DNA from: Paraburkholderia antibiotica
Lineage (GTDB): Bacteria > Pseudomonadota > Gammaproteobacteria > Burkholderiales > Burkholderiaceae
NCBI RefSeq assembly: GCF_012927125.1
Contig: NZ_JABBFZ010000004.1
Coordinates: forward strand, 186,001-250,000
Direction of reading: 5' to 3'
Length of the DNA: 64,000 nucleotides
Each line of letters begins with the position of its first letter. Position 1 is the first letter of the stretch. The notes beneath the pieces are model-generated. The model was not told where the DNA came from, did not search any database, and saw nothing but the letters and a program-made list of their open reading frames with translations. Below, piece by piece: positions 39,667 to 48,196 of the stretch. Position numbers and translations under genes: made by a program.

Positions 39667-40698
39667 GTGCAACTCGCCTACAGTAACGACCGCCTCGCCA
39701 GCCGGATGCCCGTCGACCCGTCCGCCGTCGGAGAGCCCGAGGTGGAGTCATCGGTCATCGAGTGGTTGTTGCACGACGATCAGGTGATGCGCGAGTGCTT
39801 CACGCACGCGGCGGAAATTCTGAAGAGCGTGACCGGCGCGGCGATTACCGCGATCGTGCTGCTCGACGAGGAACATCAGCACTATCGCGCCGAGGTCGGC
39901 ATGGCGATGCCGCTCGTCACCCGCGCGCGTTCGCTGGCCGATTACGCGGTGCGCGACGCCGACCTGTTCGTGATCGAGGACGCGTATAGCGACAGCCGCT
40001 TTCACGACTGCATGCTGGTGCAGCGTCATCCGTTCGTGCGCCTTTACGCGGCGATCGCGTTGCGCGCGCCGAATGGCGAGATCGTCGGTGCGCTGTGTGC
40101 AATGGACCCGGCGCCGGGTCAGCTCGATGCCGCTCAGCGCGGCGTGTTCTATCACCTGCGCGCGATGATCGAGAACGATCTGAAGATGCGCACGGCCACC
40201 GCGATCGATCCGCTCACGCAGCTCTACAACCGCCGCTTTCTGCTGGAGAGCATCGCGCGCCGCTGGAAAGAGGCACGCGACGGCGACGTGATGGGCTCGG
40301 TCGTCGTCGATGTCGACTGGTTCAAGCAGTACAACGACACCTATGGTCACCAGGCCGGCGATCATTGCCTGCGCCAGGTCGCATCGGTGATGCAGGCCGC
40401 CGCCGACAACGAGCGCATCGTGGTCGGGCGCATGGGCGGCGAGGAGTTCGGGCTGCTGGTGCTGGACGCGCAGACCGCGGCCCTTGAAAGCACGCTCGAC
40501 ACGCTGCGCCGCGGTGTCGCCGATCTCGCGATCGAGCATCGTGCGTCGCCGCTCGGCGTGGTGACGGTCAGCGTCGGCGCCGCGCTCACGCGCATCACCG
40601 AACTGTCGCGGCCCGCGCATCGCGACGGCTTCGCCAGCGCGGATCGCGCGTTATATAGTTCGAAGCACAACGGTCGCAATCGTGTGACGATGGCGTAG
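39667..40698 (+). CDS. GAF-GGDEF diguanylate cyclase
   Basis: A 343-residue cytosolic protein. A GAF domain (about 35-170: RECFTHAAEILKSVTGAAITAIVL, LYAAIALRAPNGEIVGALCAMD) precedes a GGDEF domain (about 175-340) that begins DPLTQLYNRRFL, has VDVDWFKQYNDTYGHQAGDHCL and an intact active site RMGGEEFGLLV. It should make cyclic di-GMP from GTP in response to a ligand or redox state sensed by the GAF. No RxxD inhibitory site is evident at the usual place. The start is GTG at 39667; an ATG at 39706 is possible. A terminator follows. Confidence 0.88.
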   Translation: MQLAYSNDRLASRMPVDPSAVGEPEVESSVIEWLLHDDQVMRECFTHAAEILKSVTGAAITAIVLLDEEHQHYRAEVGMAMPLVTRARSLADYAVRDADLFVIEDAYSDSRFHDCMLVQRHPFVRLYAAIALRAPNGEIVGALCAMDPAPGQLDAAQRGVFYHLRAMIENDLKMRTATAIDPLTQLYNRRFLLESIARRWKEARDGDVMGSVVVDVDWFKQYNDTYGHQAGDHCLRQVASVMQAAADNERIVVGRMGGEEFGLLVLDAQTAALESTLDTLRRGVADLAIEHRASPLGVVTVSVGAALTRITELSRPAHRDGFASADRALYSSKHNGRNRVTMA

Positions 40699-40771
40699 CG
40701 CGTATCTCCAACGAGTCAGGTCCAACTGTCAGCGATCCTGATAGTTGAATTTGCACATAGTTCTGACGAAT

Positions 40772-40795
40772 AGCCCTTTATATAGGGCTTTTTTC
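40772..40795 (+). terminator. Intrinsic terminator after the GGDEF gene
   Basis: AGCCCT-TTATAT-AGGGCT hairpin (40772-40789) followed by TTTTTT. Confidence 0.75.
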
Positions 40796-40970
40796 GCCTT
40801 CACGTCATCACGGCCACGCCGCGGCCGGCAAGAAATACTTCGCTCGATATCCCGCTCGCGCTGCACATAAAAATTGTGCGCGCAAATGGTCATGCGCTGC
40901 GCGCTCGTAAGGTTCTCTTAAGTTTGCGTTGCTCAGATGAGCACTCAAATAACGACAGAGAAGAATAACG

Positions 40971-41246
40971 ATGACTCGTGGACCGAAAAGCGGCCGTCAG
41001 GCAGCCGCGAAGCATCAGTACCGCTCGATCTATCGGCTGGAGTTAGCGCGCGGCAGCTCGTACATCGCGAGCACGCTGAGCCCTGAGAGTCTGCGTGCCG
41101 CGATTGCCGAAGTGTTGCGCGAATTCGGCCGGCAATATGGCGAGGACAAATTGCCGGTCTTTCGCGATCTGCTCGCGGAGAGCCTCGAAGATCGCGACGA
41201 TGCAAACGCGGCGCGGGCGGTGCGGAATTTCGCACCGGGCGAGTAA
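40971..41246 (+). CDS. Conserved-looking hypothetical protein, 91 aa
   Basis: A small basic-then-acidic protein: MTRGPKSGRQAAAKHQYRSI, then LELARGSSYIASTLSPESLRAAIAEVLREFG and an acidic tail. It looks helical and soluble with core-like codon bias. No family is recognised. It lies alone between the GGDEF gene and the convergent Hsp70 operon; only a weak GAGAAG ribosome-binding stretch precedes the ATG. Confidence 0.55.
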   Translation: MTRGPKSGRQAAAKHQYRSIYRLELARGSSYIASTLSPESLRAAIAEVLREFGRQYGEDKLPVFRDLLAESLEDRDDANAARAVRNFAPGE

Positions 41247-41325
41247 CTTCTCATCCTCGGCGCCTAAATCATCGTCTTCATCGCCGCGCCGCTATGACAC
41301 GGCGCACCCGAACTTCACTCAAGCT

Positions 41326-44208
41326 TCACCCGCTGAGCAGCTTCAACCCCGCCGGCAACGACTCGCCGAACACGCGGCCTTCGTCCGCGTTATCGAGCGC
41401 GACGGTTTCGCTGACCATCGTGATCCATGCGCGCGGCGCGTTCGTCGTTTCGAGCCGGCGCACGACCGTGGCGCGCAGTTCGTCGGACAGATCGCGCGAG
41501 CGATCGCCGGTCATGCGTGCGATCTGCACTGCGGCGAAAGCGGCAGGGTCGACCTTTTTCCAGTCGAGCGCGAGGATCGCGTCGAGCCATTGCGCGGCGA
41601 CCTCGGGCGGCACCACGCTGTGCGCGCTGCCATAGAACGGTTGCCGCGCACCGATGCGCCCGACCGCCCACCAGCTCTGCGGGTTTTCCGCCGGTTTTTT
41701 CAGGCGCGTGAGCACAGCTTCGCCGAGCTCGATCTTGCGCTCGGCCGGAATCCGTTCGAGCGATGCGCTCAACCGCACCATATCGGTCAGGCCGGTCTTC
41801 GCGACATCGAAGGGCAGCTTGTGCCGCGATTGCGCGGCTTGCTGCAGATAGTCCATCGCGTCGAGCACGCGCAGTTGCGCGTCTTCGTCGAGGCCACCCG
41901 CCGCGCGGCGCCACAGCGTCCACCATTCGGACCACACCTGGCTGTCCTGCACGTACTGGATGCCGTCGTCGAACAGCGTCCACAGTTGCTCGACGCGCCA
42001 TTCGTCGAGCGGATAGCCGAAGCCCGGACGCACGCAATAGCCGGCCAGGTTCAGCCACAGCCGTTCGTGATCAGCCGAGCGACGGCGGCGTCGCGCGCGC
42101 TCCCACAGTGCGCCGAACAGTTCGCGCAGCAACGCGCTGTTCCAGCCGTCGCGCGGGCCGAGTAGATGTTCGAGCTGCGCGCGCAGCCGTTTGATTTCCT
42201 TCGGGTCGACGTTGTGAGCACGCGAGCCGAACGGGCGGTCGATCAGTTCGATCGCGCGGTCGAGCGCCGGGTGACGTTGCGGCGTGCCATCGACGGCGAG
42301 ATCCACCTGCGCGTCTTCGCGGCGCAACTGGAATTCGAGCAGCCAGCGTTGCGACGGGTTATCGAGTTCGATGCAATGCACGTCGAGCGTGCCGACTTCG
42401 GTCAGCGACGTTGCGATGCGCACCGTGGTTTCGGTGGCGCGCTGACCGTCGCGCGGCTGCACGACGGTCGCGATCGGCGGCAGACGCACGAAGTCGGCGC
42501 CGCTCAACTCAACCAGTTCGCCGGGTTCATACACGGTGTCCGCGCTCGACGACACCAGGTGGAACCGCACCGGATGACCGAGCCGCAGCGCGAACGTGCG
42601 ATCGGCGATCAGGATCTCGTGACCTTCTTCGGTGCCGCGCGGCAACAGGCAGATGCCGCGCGGTGCCGACGCGGCGTCGGTGTCGTTGTCGCTCCGCTCT
42701 GCGAGAGCCGGCATTTCGTCGAGCACGAGGAAGTAGCTGCGCGCCGAGCCGCCGCCGATCTTCGGCGCGAAACCGGCGCGCGCCAGCGTATAGGCGACCG
42801 CGCCGCGCGCGACCGCGACGTCGGGGTTGTCGTTGTGCAGCACGTTGAGCGGTGCGCCGCGCCAGTTGCCGAGCGTGTCGGCGAGCCGCCGCGACAGCGC
42901 GTCGGCGCGGAATACGCCGCCGTTGAGCAGCAGCGTGTCGGGAACGGGTAGGGCCGTCGGTTCCGGAGGAGCAAGCGCAGCCGCGCCCGCATCGTCGCCG
43001 AGCGCCTTGCGCGACTGCGCGGCAAAGCGTTCGAGAAACGCCGCGATATGCCGCGTGACCGCCGCATCGGTTGCATACGGCAGACCGAATTCGACGATCG
43101 CGCCGCGCGGCCGGCCGGGCCGCGCGTGCGCAGCGACCTGCGGAAAAAAGCCGTCGACGATGATCTTCTCGACCTCGTCGCGCGACACCTGCGCGCTGCG
43201 CGCACCGCCGATCAGTTTCGACCCCGCGCCGAGCAGCGTGACCGACGCCGACTCGGGTGCATCGGCACTGAGTAGTTGCTCTTTCACCGCGCGGCAACGC
43301 TCGACCAGTTGCGACAGACTCGCCGCCGACAGCCGCTGCGGCGCCGCCTTGCCGTCGCCTGCACCGCCAGGTAGCCGCGCTTCGACCAGATGCGCGAGCG
43401 CGAGGTCCATGTTGTCGCCGCCGAGCATCAGATGATTGCCGACGCCGATGCGCGTCAGGCGCGGCTCGCCGTTGTCGGCGAGGCCGACTTCGATCAGCGT
43501 CAGGTCGGTGGTGCCGCCGCCGACGTCGCAGATCAGCACGAGCCGCGTCGCCGCGAGTTCGTCGGCCAGCGTCTCGCGATGCTGGAACAGCCAGTCGTAG
43601 AACGCCGCCTGCGGTTCTTCCAGCAGCCGCAGCGACGGCAGTCCCGCGAGCCGCGCCGCCTCGACGGTCAACGCGCGCGCGCCTTCGTCGAACGACGCCG
43701 GCACCGTCAGCACGACGTCCTGCTGTTCGAGCGGCGCCTTCGGAAAGCGCTGATTCCACGCGGCGCGCACATGCGCGAGATAGCTCGCGCTCGCGTCGAC
43801 CGGCGAGACCCTGCTCACCTCGTCGGGCGCGCCCCACGGCAGGATCGGCGCGACGCGATCGACCGACGCATGCGACAGCCAGCTTTTCGCGCTCGCGACG
43901 AGCCGCCCCGGCACCTGCGCGCCGAGCAGCCGCGCGAGCCGGCCGACCATGACCGGCGGCGTCGCGTCCCTGTTGTCCTGAGCCGTGGCCGCGCGGGTGG
44001 CCGACCACGGCAGTTGCAGATCGGCCGCGCTCAGCTCGCCGTCGGCCGCGTGATAACGCACCGACGGCAACAGCGGCCGCGCGGCGACCTCGCCGGGACT
44101 CACCAGCTGCTCGATCTCGAACACGCGGATCTGCTGCGATCCGGCTTCCGCGTACGCGAGCACCGTGTTGCTGGTGCCGAGATCGATACCGACGCTGTAC
44201 CGCTTCAT
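41326..44208 (-). CDS. Hsp70-family protein with DUF3731-type C-terminal domain
   Basis: A 960-residue DnaK relative. The ATPase domain keeps phosphate-1 VGIDLGTSNTVLAYA, phosphate-2 LICDVGGGTTDLTLIEVG and an adenosine-like LLLNGGVFRADALSRRL, with GVGNHLMLGGDNMDLALA between. The usual DnaK linker (DVLLLDV) and lid are not visible; instead a roughly 400-residue Arg/Trp-rich helical C-terminal region follows (NLAGYCVRPGFGYPLDEWRVEQLW), matching the DUF3731 domain known beside such ATPases. The frame extends upstream to 44562 over the partner gene and is rejected. Five bases separate it from the upstream Hsp70 gene. Probable specialised chaperone; substrate unknown. Confidence 0.85.
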   Translation of the reverse strand: MKRYSVGIDLGTSNTVLAYAEAGSQQIRVFEIEQLVSPGEVAARPLLPSVRYHAADGELSAADLQLPWSATRAATAQDNRDATPPVMVGRLARLLGAQVPGRLVASAKSWLSHASVDRVAPILPWGAPDEVSRVSPVDASASYLAHVRAAWNQRFPKAPLEQQDVVLTVPASFDEGARALTVEAARLAGLPSLRLLEEPQAAFYDWLFQHRETLADELAATRLVLICDVGGGTTDLTLIEVGLADNGEPRLTRIGVGNHLMLGGDNMDLALAHLVEARLPGGAGDGKAAPQRLSAASLSQLVERCRAVKEQLLSADAPESASVTLLGAGSKLIGGARSAQVSRDEVEKIIVDGFFPQVAAHARPGRPRGAIVEFGLPYATDAAVTRHIAAFLERFAAQSRKALGDDAGAAALAPPEPTALPVPDTLLLNGGVFRADALSRRLADTLGNWRGAPLNVLHNDNPDVAVARGAVAYTLARAGFAPKIGGGSARSYFLVLDEMPALAERSDNDTDAASAPRGICLLPRGTEEGHEILIADRTFALRLGHPVRFHLVSSSADTVYEPGELVELSGADFVRLPPIATVVQPRDGQRATETTVRIATSLTEVGTLDVHCIELDNPSQRWLLEFQLRREDAQVDLAVDGTPQRHPALDRAIELIDRPFGSRAHNVDPKEIKRLRAQLEHLLGPRDGWNSALLRELFGALWERARRRRRSADHERLWLNLAGYCVRPGFGYPLDEWRVEQLWTLFDDGIQYVQDSQVWSEWWTLWRRAAGGLDEDAQLRVLDAMDYLQQAAQSRHKLPFDVAKTGLTDMVRLSASLERIPAERKIELGEAVLTRLKKPAENPQSWWAVGRIGARQPFYGSAHSVVPPEVAAQWLDAILALDWKKVDPAAFAAVQIARMTGDRSRDLSDELRATVVRRLETTNAPRAWITMVSETVALDNADEGRVFGESLPAGLKLLSG

Positions 44209-44213
44209 CTCAG

Positions 44214-46073
44214 TCACGCATTCGCGCCGCCGCGCACGTCGAACTCGACTTTCCAGCGCTCGTCCGAGCCGCGCGGGATCGCTTCGAGTTCCAGCGTGCC
44301 GGCTTCGGTCACGCGCGCATGCAGCTTGACCGGCACGACTTCGCCGGCGGTGCGGCCAGCCGCGGGCAGCGTCGCCTGAATCTCTTCGAGTTCCTGCAAC
44401 TCCTCGGGACCCCAGAAGTCGAGCAGCGTGCCGACCTGATCCTGACGACGCACCGACGAACCGAAGAAGCGGAAATGCACCGGCTCGCCGACGACCAGCC
44501 CGAACTCCTGCGCGGGCAACTCGGCGTCGGTGCCTTCCTCCATGCCGAACGGCGCGACGCACAGCGCCTGCACCGGCGGTTCGAGCCCCGGCACGGCCGG
44601 CATCGCCGATTCGATCGCGATGTAGTACGCACGCGCGGTGCCGCCGCGAATCCGCACGCCGCGGCCGCGTCGCACGTAGCCGTAGTAAGCCGCGCCGCGC
44701 GCGACCGCCAGATCGAGGTCCGCGCCTTCGAGCAGACGCGCGCCCGGCGCGCCTTCGGCGGCGAGCCAGTTATTCAGCGTGCCCATGATCCGCTCGACCA
44801 GCAGCGTCGACTTGAACACGCCGCCGTTGAACAGCACGACGGTCGGATGCAGGAAGGTGGCGTTTTGTGCGGCTGCGTTTGCGTCCGCCGCGCCGAGCCC
44901 TTCGAGTTCGGCCAGCGCGCCGACCTGACGGCCGAGGAACGACGCCAGATGGCGCGTGATGCCCGCGTCCTGCGCATACGGCAGGCCGAGCTGCGTCAGA
45001 CCGACCCGCGCGCGGCTCACCGGACGCGCGGCGCTGTCGACCTGCGGGAAGAAGCCGTCGAGGATCGTCTGCGTGAGTTCGGCGCGCGTCAGCTCGGTGC
45101 GGATCGAGCCGCCGATCAGCTTCGAGCCGCGGCTCGGCACGACGAGCGGGACCGTCTCGGTGGCGGGGTCGGACAGCAGCGTTTCTTTCGCCGAGCGGCA
45201 CGCGTAGGTGAGCGCGCGCAACTGCCATGCGTCGGCCTGGGTGCCTTGCGCGGCGAGCTTGCGCGCGACCACGTGCGCGAGCGCAAGGTCCATGTTGTCG
45301 CCGCCGAGCAGAATGTGATCGCCGACCGCGACGCGATGCAGTTCGAGATTGCCGTCGCGCTCGATCACCGCGATCAGCGACAGGTCGGTGGTGCCGCCGC
45401 CGACGTCGACGACGAGGATGATGTCGCCGACCTTGACCTGCTTGCGCCACTGGCCGCCGCTCTTTTCGATCCAGCTGTAGAGCGCCGCTTGCGGTTCTTC
45501 GAGCAGCGTCATGCGGGTGAAGCCGGCGGCCTGGGCGGCTTCGGCGGTCAGCTCGCGCGCGGCCGGATCGAACGACGCGGGGATCGTCACCGTGACATCC
45601 TGCTCGGCGAACGGCGCGTCCGGATGCGTGTGGTCCCACGCTTCGCGCAGATGGGTCAGATAGCGCACCGAGCTTTCGAGTGGCGACACGCGCGCGACTT
45701 CGGGCGGCGCATCGTTCGGCAGAATGCCCGCGCGACGGTCGACGCCCGGATGGCACAGCCAGCTTTTCGCGCTCGAGACAAGCCGGATCGGCGTGCCGGC
45801 GCCGCGGCTGCGCGCGAACTCGCCGACCGCGAATTCGCGCTGGCCGGTCCACGGCAGATAGAGGTCGCCGGAGGCCAGTTCGTCAGGATGCGGCAGGTAC
45901 AGGAAGGAGGGCAGCAGCGGCAGATTGTCGATCGCGCCGGGGCCGGTGAGCTGCGCGATCGGCAGCACTTCCTGGAGGGTTTTCTCGCCGTCGCTCGCGT
46001 GCGTGTCCACGTAGGACAGCGCGCAGTGCGTAGTGCCGAGGTCGATACCGATCGAATAGCGTGCGTCGCTCAT
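44214..46073 (-). CDS. Hsp70-family protein (HscC/DnaK-like, divergent)
   Basis: A 619-residue Hsp70: phosphate-1 YSIGIDLGTTHCALSYV, phosphate-2 ILVVDVGGGTTDLSLIAV, GDHILLGGDNMDLALAHVV and adenosine motif VVLFNGGVFKSTLLVERIM are intact, so ATP use is likely. After about residue 480 comes a short beta-rich segment (VHFRFFGSSV, VVPVKLHARVTEAGTLELEAI) in place of a full substrate-binding domain and lid. It is a close paralogue of the 960-residue protein's N-terminal part and overlaps the DUF2760 stop by 4 bases (ATGA). No DnaJ or GrpE gene is nearby. The three genes form one tight operon. Confidence 0.87.
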   Translation of the reverse strand: MSDARYSIGIDLGTTHCALSYVDTHASDGEKTLQEVLPIAQLTGPGAIDNLPLLPSFLYLPHPDELASGDLYLPWTGQREFAVGEFARSRGAGTPIRLVSSAKSWLCHPGVDRRAGILPNDAPPEVARVSPLESSVRYLTHLREAWDHTHPDAPFAEQDVTVTIPASFDPAARELTAEAAQAAGFTRMTLLEEPQAALYSWIEKSGGQWRKQVKVGDIILVVDVGGGTTDLSLIAVIERDGNLELHRVAVGDHILLGGDNMDLALAHVVARKLAAQGTQADAWQLRALTYACRSAKETLLSDPATETVPLVVPSRGSKLIGGSIRTELTRAELTQTILDGFFPQVDSAARPVSRARVGLTQLGLPYAQDAGITRHLASFLGRQVGALAELEGLGAADANAAAQNATFLHPTVVLFNGGVFKSTLLVERIMGTLNNWLAAEGAPGARLLEGADLDLAVARGAAYYGYVRRGRGVRIRGGTARAYYIAIESAMPAVPGLEPPVQALCVAPFGMEEGTDAELPAQEFGLVVGEPVHFRFFGSSVRRQDQVGTLLDFWGPEELQELEEIQATLPAAGRTAGEVVPVKLHARVTEAGTLELEAIPRGSDERWKVEFDVRGGANA

Positions 46074-46663
46074 AGCTCCACCTCCGCCGGCGCGATGACC
46101 TTCGCGTTATGGCCGTCCGCGAGCTTCGGCAGACGCACCTCGTCGACGCGCCAGCCGCGATGGCTGATGCTGCCGCTGAACGGCGCGCTGCCGACCACGT
46201 TGCCGGTCAGGCGCACCGAGCTCGCGTCGAAGCCGGCGGGCAGCGTCACGCGGCTGCCTTCGGCCTCGTCGCGCACCGGACGGATCGTGAAGTGCTCGCG
46301 CAACGTCGTGCGGCAGCCTTCGTGGACGAGACGCGCAGCCGCGCCGATGTCGGCGTCGCTATAGGCCTTGATGTCTTCCTCGACGAAATCGATGAAGCGG
46401 GCGTCGCGTTGTAGCAGGCCGAGCAGTTGCAGCGCGGCGTCGGGGCTCGCTTCTTTCAGCACCGGCGCGGGTTGCGGCTTCGGTTGCGGAGCGGGTGCGG
46501 GCGTTGGGGCAACCGGCGCGGCGGCGGCCGCGGCCGTGCCGATCTTTTCGCCGTTGCGCAGACGCAGCACGTCGGCGGCGAAGTCGCCATTGCCGAGAAT
46601 GCCGAAAAACGTGCCGACGGCCAGTGAAATCCGACGGACAAAGGATGGGTTCGAATCGCTCAT
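46070..46663 (-). CDS. DUF2760-family protein
   Basis: A 197-residue protein of the DUF2760 family: RRISLAVGTFFGILGNGDFA at the start, a Pro/Ala-rich spacer (about 43-70), then LQLLGLLQRDARFIDFVEEDI and AARLVHEGCRTTLREHF, and a C-terminal beta part (GSISHRGWRVDEVRLPKL). AGGAG precedes the ATG. It is first in the Hsp70 operon and ends in an ATGA overlap. In genomes this family travels with the same two Hsp70 types, so it is a good candidate for their cofactor or substrate adaptor; this is inference. Confidence 0.83.
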   Translation of the reverse strand: MSDSNPSFVRRISLAVGTFFGILGNGDFAADVLRLRNGEKIGTAAAAAAPVAPTPAPAPQPKPQPAPVLKEASPDAALQLLGLLQRDARFIDFVEEDIKAYSDADIGAAARLVHEGCRTTLREHFTIRPVRDEAEGSRVTLPAGFDASSVRLTGNVVGSAPFSGSISHRGWRVDEVRLPKLADGHNAKVIAPAEVEL

Positions 46664-47301
46664 AAAGGCTCCTGATCTGCTCTGTTAAAGGACGAGCGGT
46701 CCTTGCCGCGCCGCAAGCGCCGGGCTGAAAAGCCGCGGCGAATCGGGCGGGGCCGTGATGTTGCGGGTCGGCGCGCGGTGGCTATTGACTGGCCTTGCCT
46801 GGCCTCGCCCTGCGTTGGCCAGTCGGCGCGGGCATGGGTCCCGGCAGTGGGCGACCTGGCGAGGTCAGCCACTATCGCCCGGGCTCGGCGGGCCGGTCCG
46901 GCCGCGCTCGCGGTGCGCGCAAAACCCGTATTTTGCCTTGCGGCGCGCCCGAGGCGGGCAAAGCCAGCAATTCTAGCGGGCAATGGGGTGGGATTGGCGG
47001 GGATTTGGGGGCGGGTGAGCGGGCGAAGAGGGGGCTTGGAGGGACGAAGAAGGGACGTTGAGGAGGCGTTGAGGATGTGTTGAGGGACGCACTGGCGTGG
47101 TTCGACGCGCTTCGATTCGTTGCAATGCGCCTTGCCAACGGACCATCCGGCAAGACCTGGCCCAGGCCCGCGACTGCGCCGGCTTCGGCGGCGCGGCGCA
47201 AGTCATCACGCCGCTCTCGCCGGATTCTTCACAGCCACCGCACTGCGTTCCCTGTTTGCCCGATGCTCGAACACAGCGCAGCGGCCGCCTTGCGACTTCT
47301 C
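46664..47301. other. Non-coding region upstream of the Hsp70 operon
   Basis: 640 bases with only low-quality frames. A G-rich run at 46985-47015 (GGGG-T-GGG ... GGGG-ATTT-GGGGG-C-GGG) could form a G-quadruplex. No heat-shock (CTTGAA...CCCCAT) promoter was found by eye. Confidence 0.45.
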
Positions 47302-47874
47302 TTACGACTTCTTCGGATCCTTCGACGCCGGCCTCTGAGGCGCGGGCGCCGGTCTCGCCGGCCCGGCCGCGTGCATGTCGGCGTGCGGCGGCTGTCCGTG
47401 TCCGGTCATCATCGGCGCCGGTCCGGGTCCGTCCGGGCGGCCCGGCTGCGGATGGCCGCCGCCCGAATGCTCGCCGCCGAACGGATGCATCGGCAGATGG
47501 CCATCATGGCTCGCCATCACGTGATGCAGTTCCTCGCGGCGATGCAAAACGTCCGCGCGACGGTCGCCGTGCGCATAGAACTGGCGATGCCGGATGCCGT
47601 CCGGCCCGACGGCCCAGATATACGTATCGCCACCGACGATCACCACGTCGCGATCGACCACGTTGGCGACGTAGACATCGGTCGGCAGCGGCTGATACAC
47701 CGGCTCGACGACGACCGCGGCCGGAGGCGGCGGCGTCAGCGCACCGACGATCACCGCGTTGACCCGGTTCGGATCGATCACGAGCTGGCCTTGCTCGTTG
47801 GTCGCGCAGCCAGCCAGAAAGATCGCGCACGCCGCCGACGCCAGCAGCGCCTGATTGATGGTTTTCAACTTCAT
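47302..47874 (-). CDS. Predicted lipoprotein, His/Pro/Gly-rich C-terminus
   Basis: A 190-residue lipoprotein (MKLKTINQALLASAACAIFL, lipobox LAGC). The first mature half holds a strand-rich domain with PVYQPLPTDVYVANVVDRDV and GGDTYIWAVGPDGIRHRQFY; the rest is a His-, Gly- and Pro-rich tail (HDGHLPMHPFGGEHSGGGH), which could bind metals. No family name is known to me. Single gene with its own promoter region. Confidence 0.68.
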   Translation of the reverse strand: MKLKTINQALLASAACAIFLAGCATNEQGQLVIDPNRVNAVIVGALTPPPPAAVVVEPVYQPLPTDVYVANVVDRDVVIVGGDTYIWAVGPDGIRHRQFYAHGDRRADVLHRREELHHVMASHDGHLPMHPFGGEHSGGGHPQPGRPDGPGPAPMMTGHGQPPHADMHAAGPARPAPAPQRPASKDPKKS

Positions 47875-48196
47875 TCCCCGGTTTGTATTGGTTATTTGTC
47901 GAACGACGTTCTATTAACGACCGGTGTTTTATGTTCTTGATATGCGAATGCCGCCGAACGACGGTTTAGTCATTACGATGTATTACGCGGCGGAATCGAT
48001 CGAGTAAAAAGCCAATACGCATTCGATGCCATTCGAATAAACCAGCAAAAAATCCAACAAAAGACGGGCTGCGTTTTATACGGACGAACCCCGTCGCGCG
48101 ATGTGTTCCGTACCTCGCGTCAGGGTCTGATTCAATTGGAAAAATCGGGGAAAACGCCGTCGGAATGACAGCCTGTTTCAGACGCCGGATTCGCGC
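47875..48196. other. AT-richer intergenic region
   Basis: 322 bases between two minus-strand genes, lower in GC; likely promoter of the lipoprotein gene near 47880-47950. No ORF, hairpin or repeat was identified. Confidence 0.4.

Noticed and set aside
44209..44562. N-terminal extension of the 960-residue Hsp70
   Set aside because: It overlaps the partner Hsp70 coding sequence in another frame; MKRYSVGIDLGTSNTV at 44208 is the natural N-terminus.
46664..47076. Heat-shock sigma-32 promoter for the Hsp70 operon
   Set aside because: No CTTGAA-N13-15-CCCCAT pair was found on the minus strand by eye.
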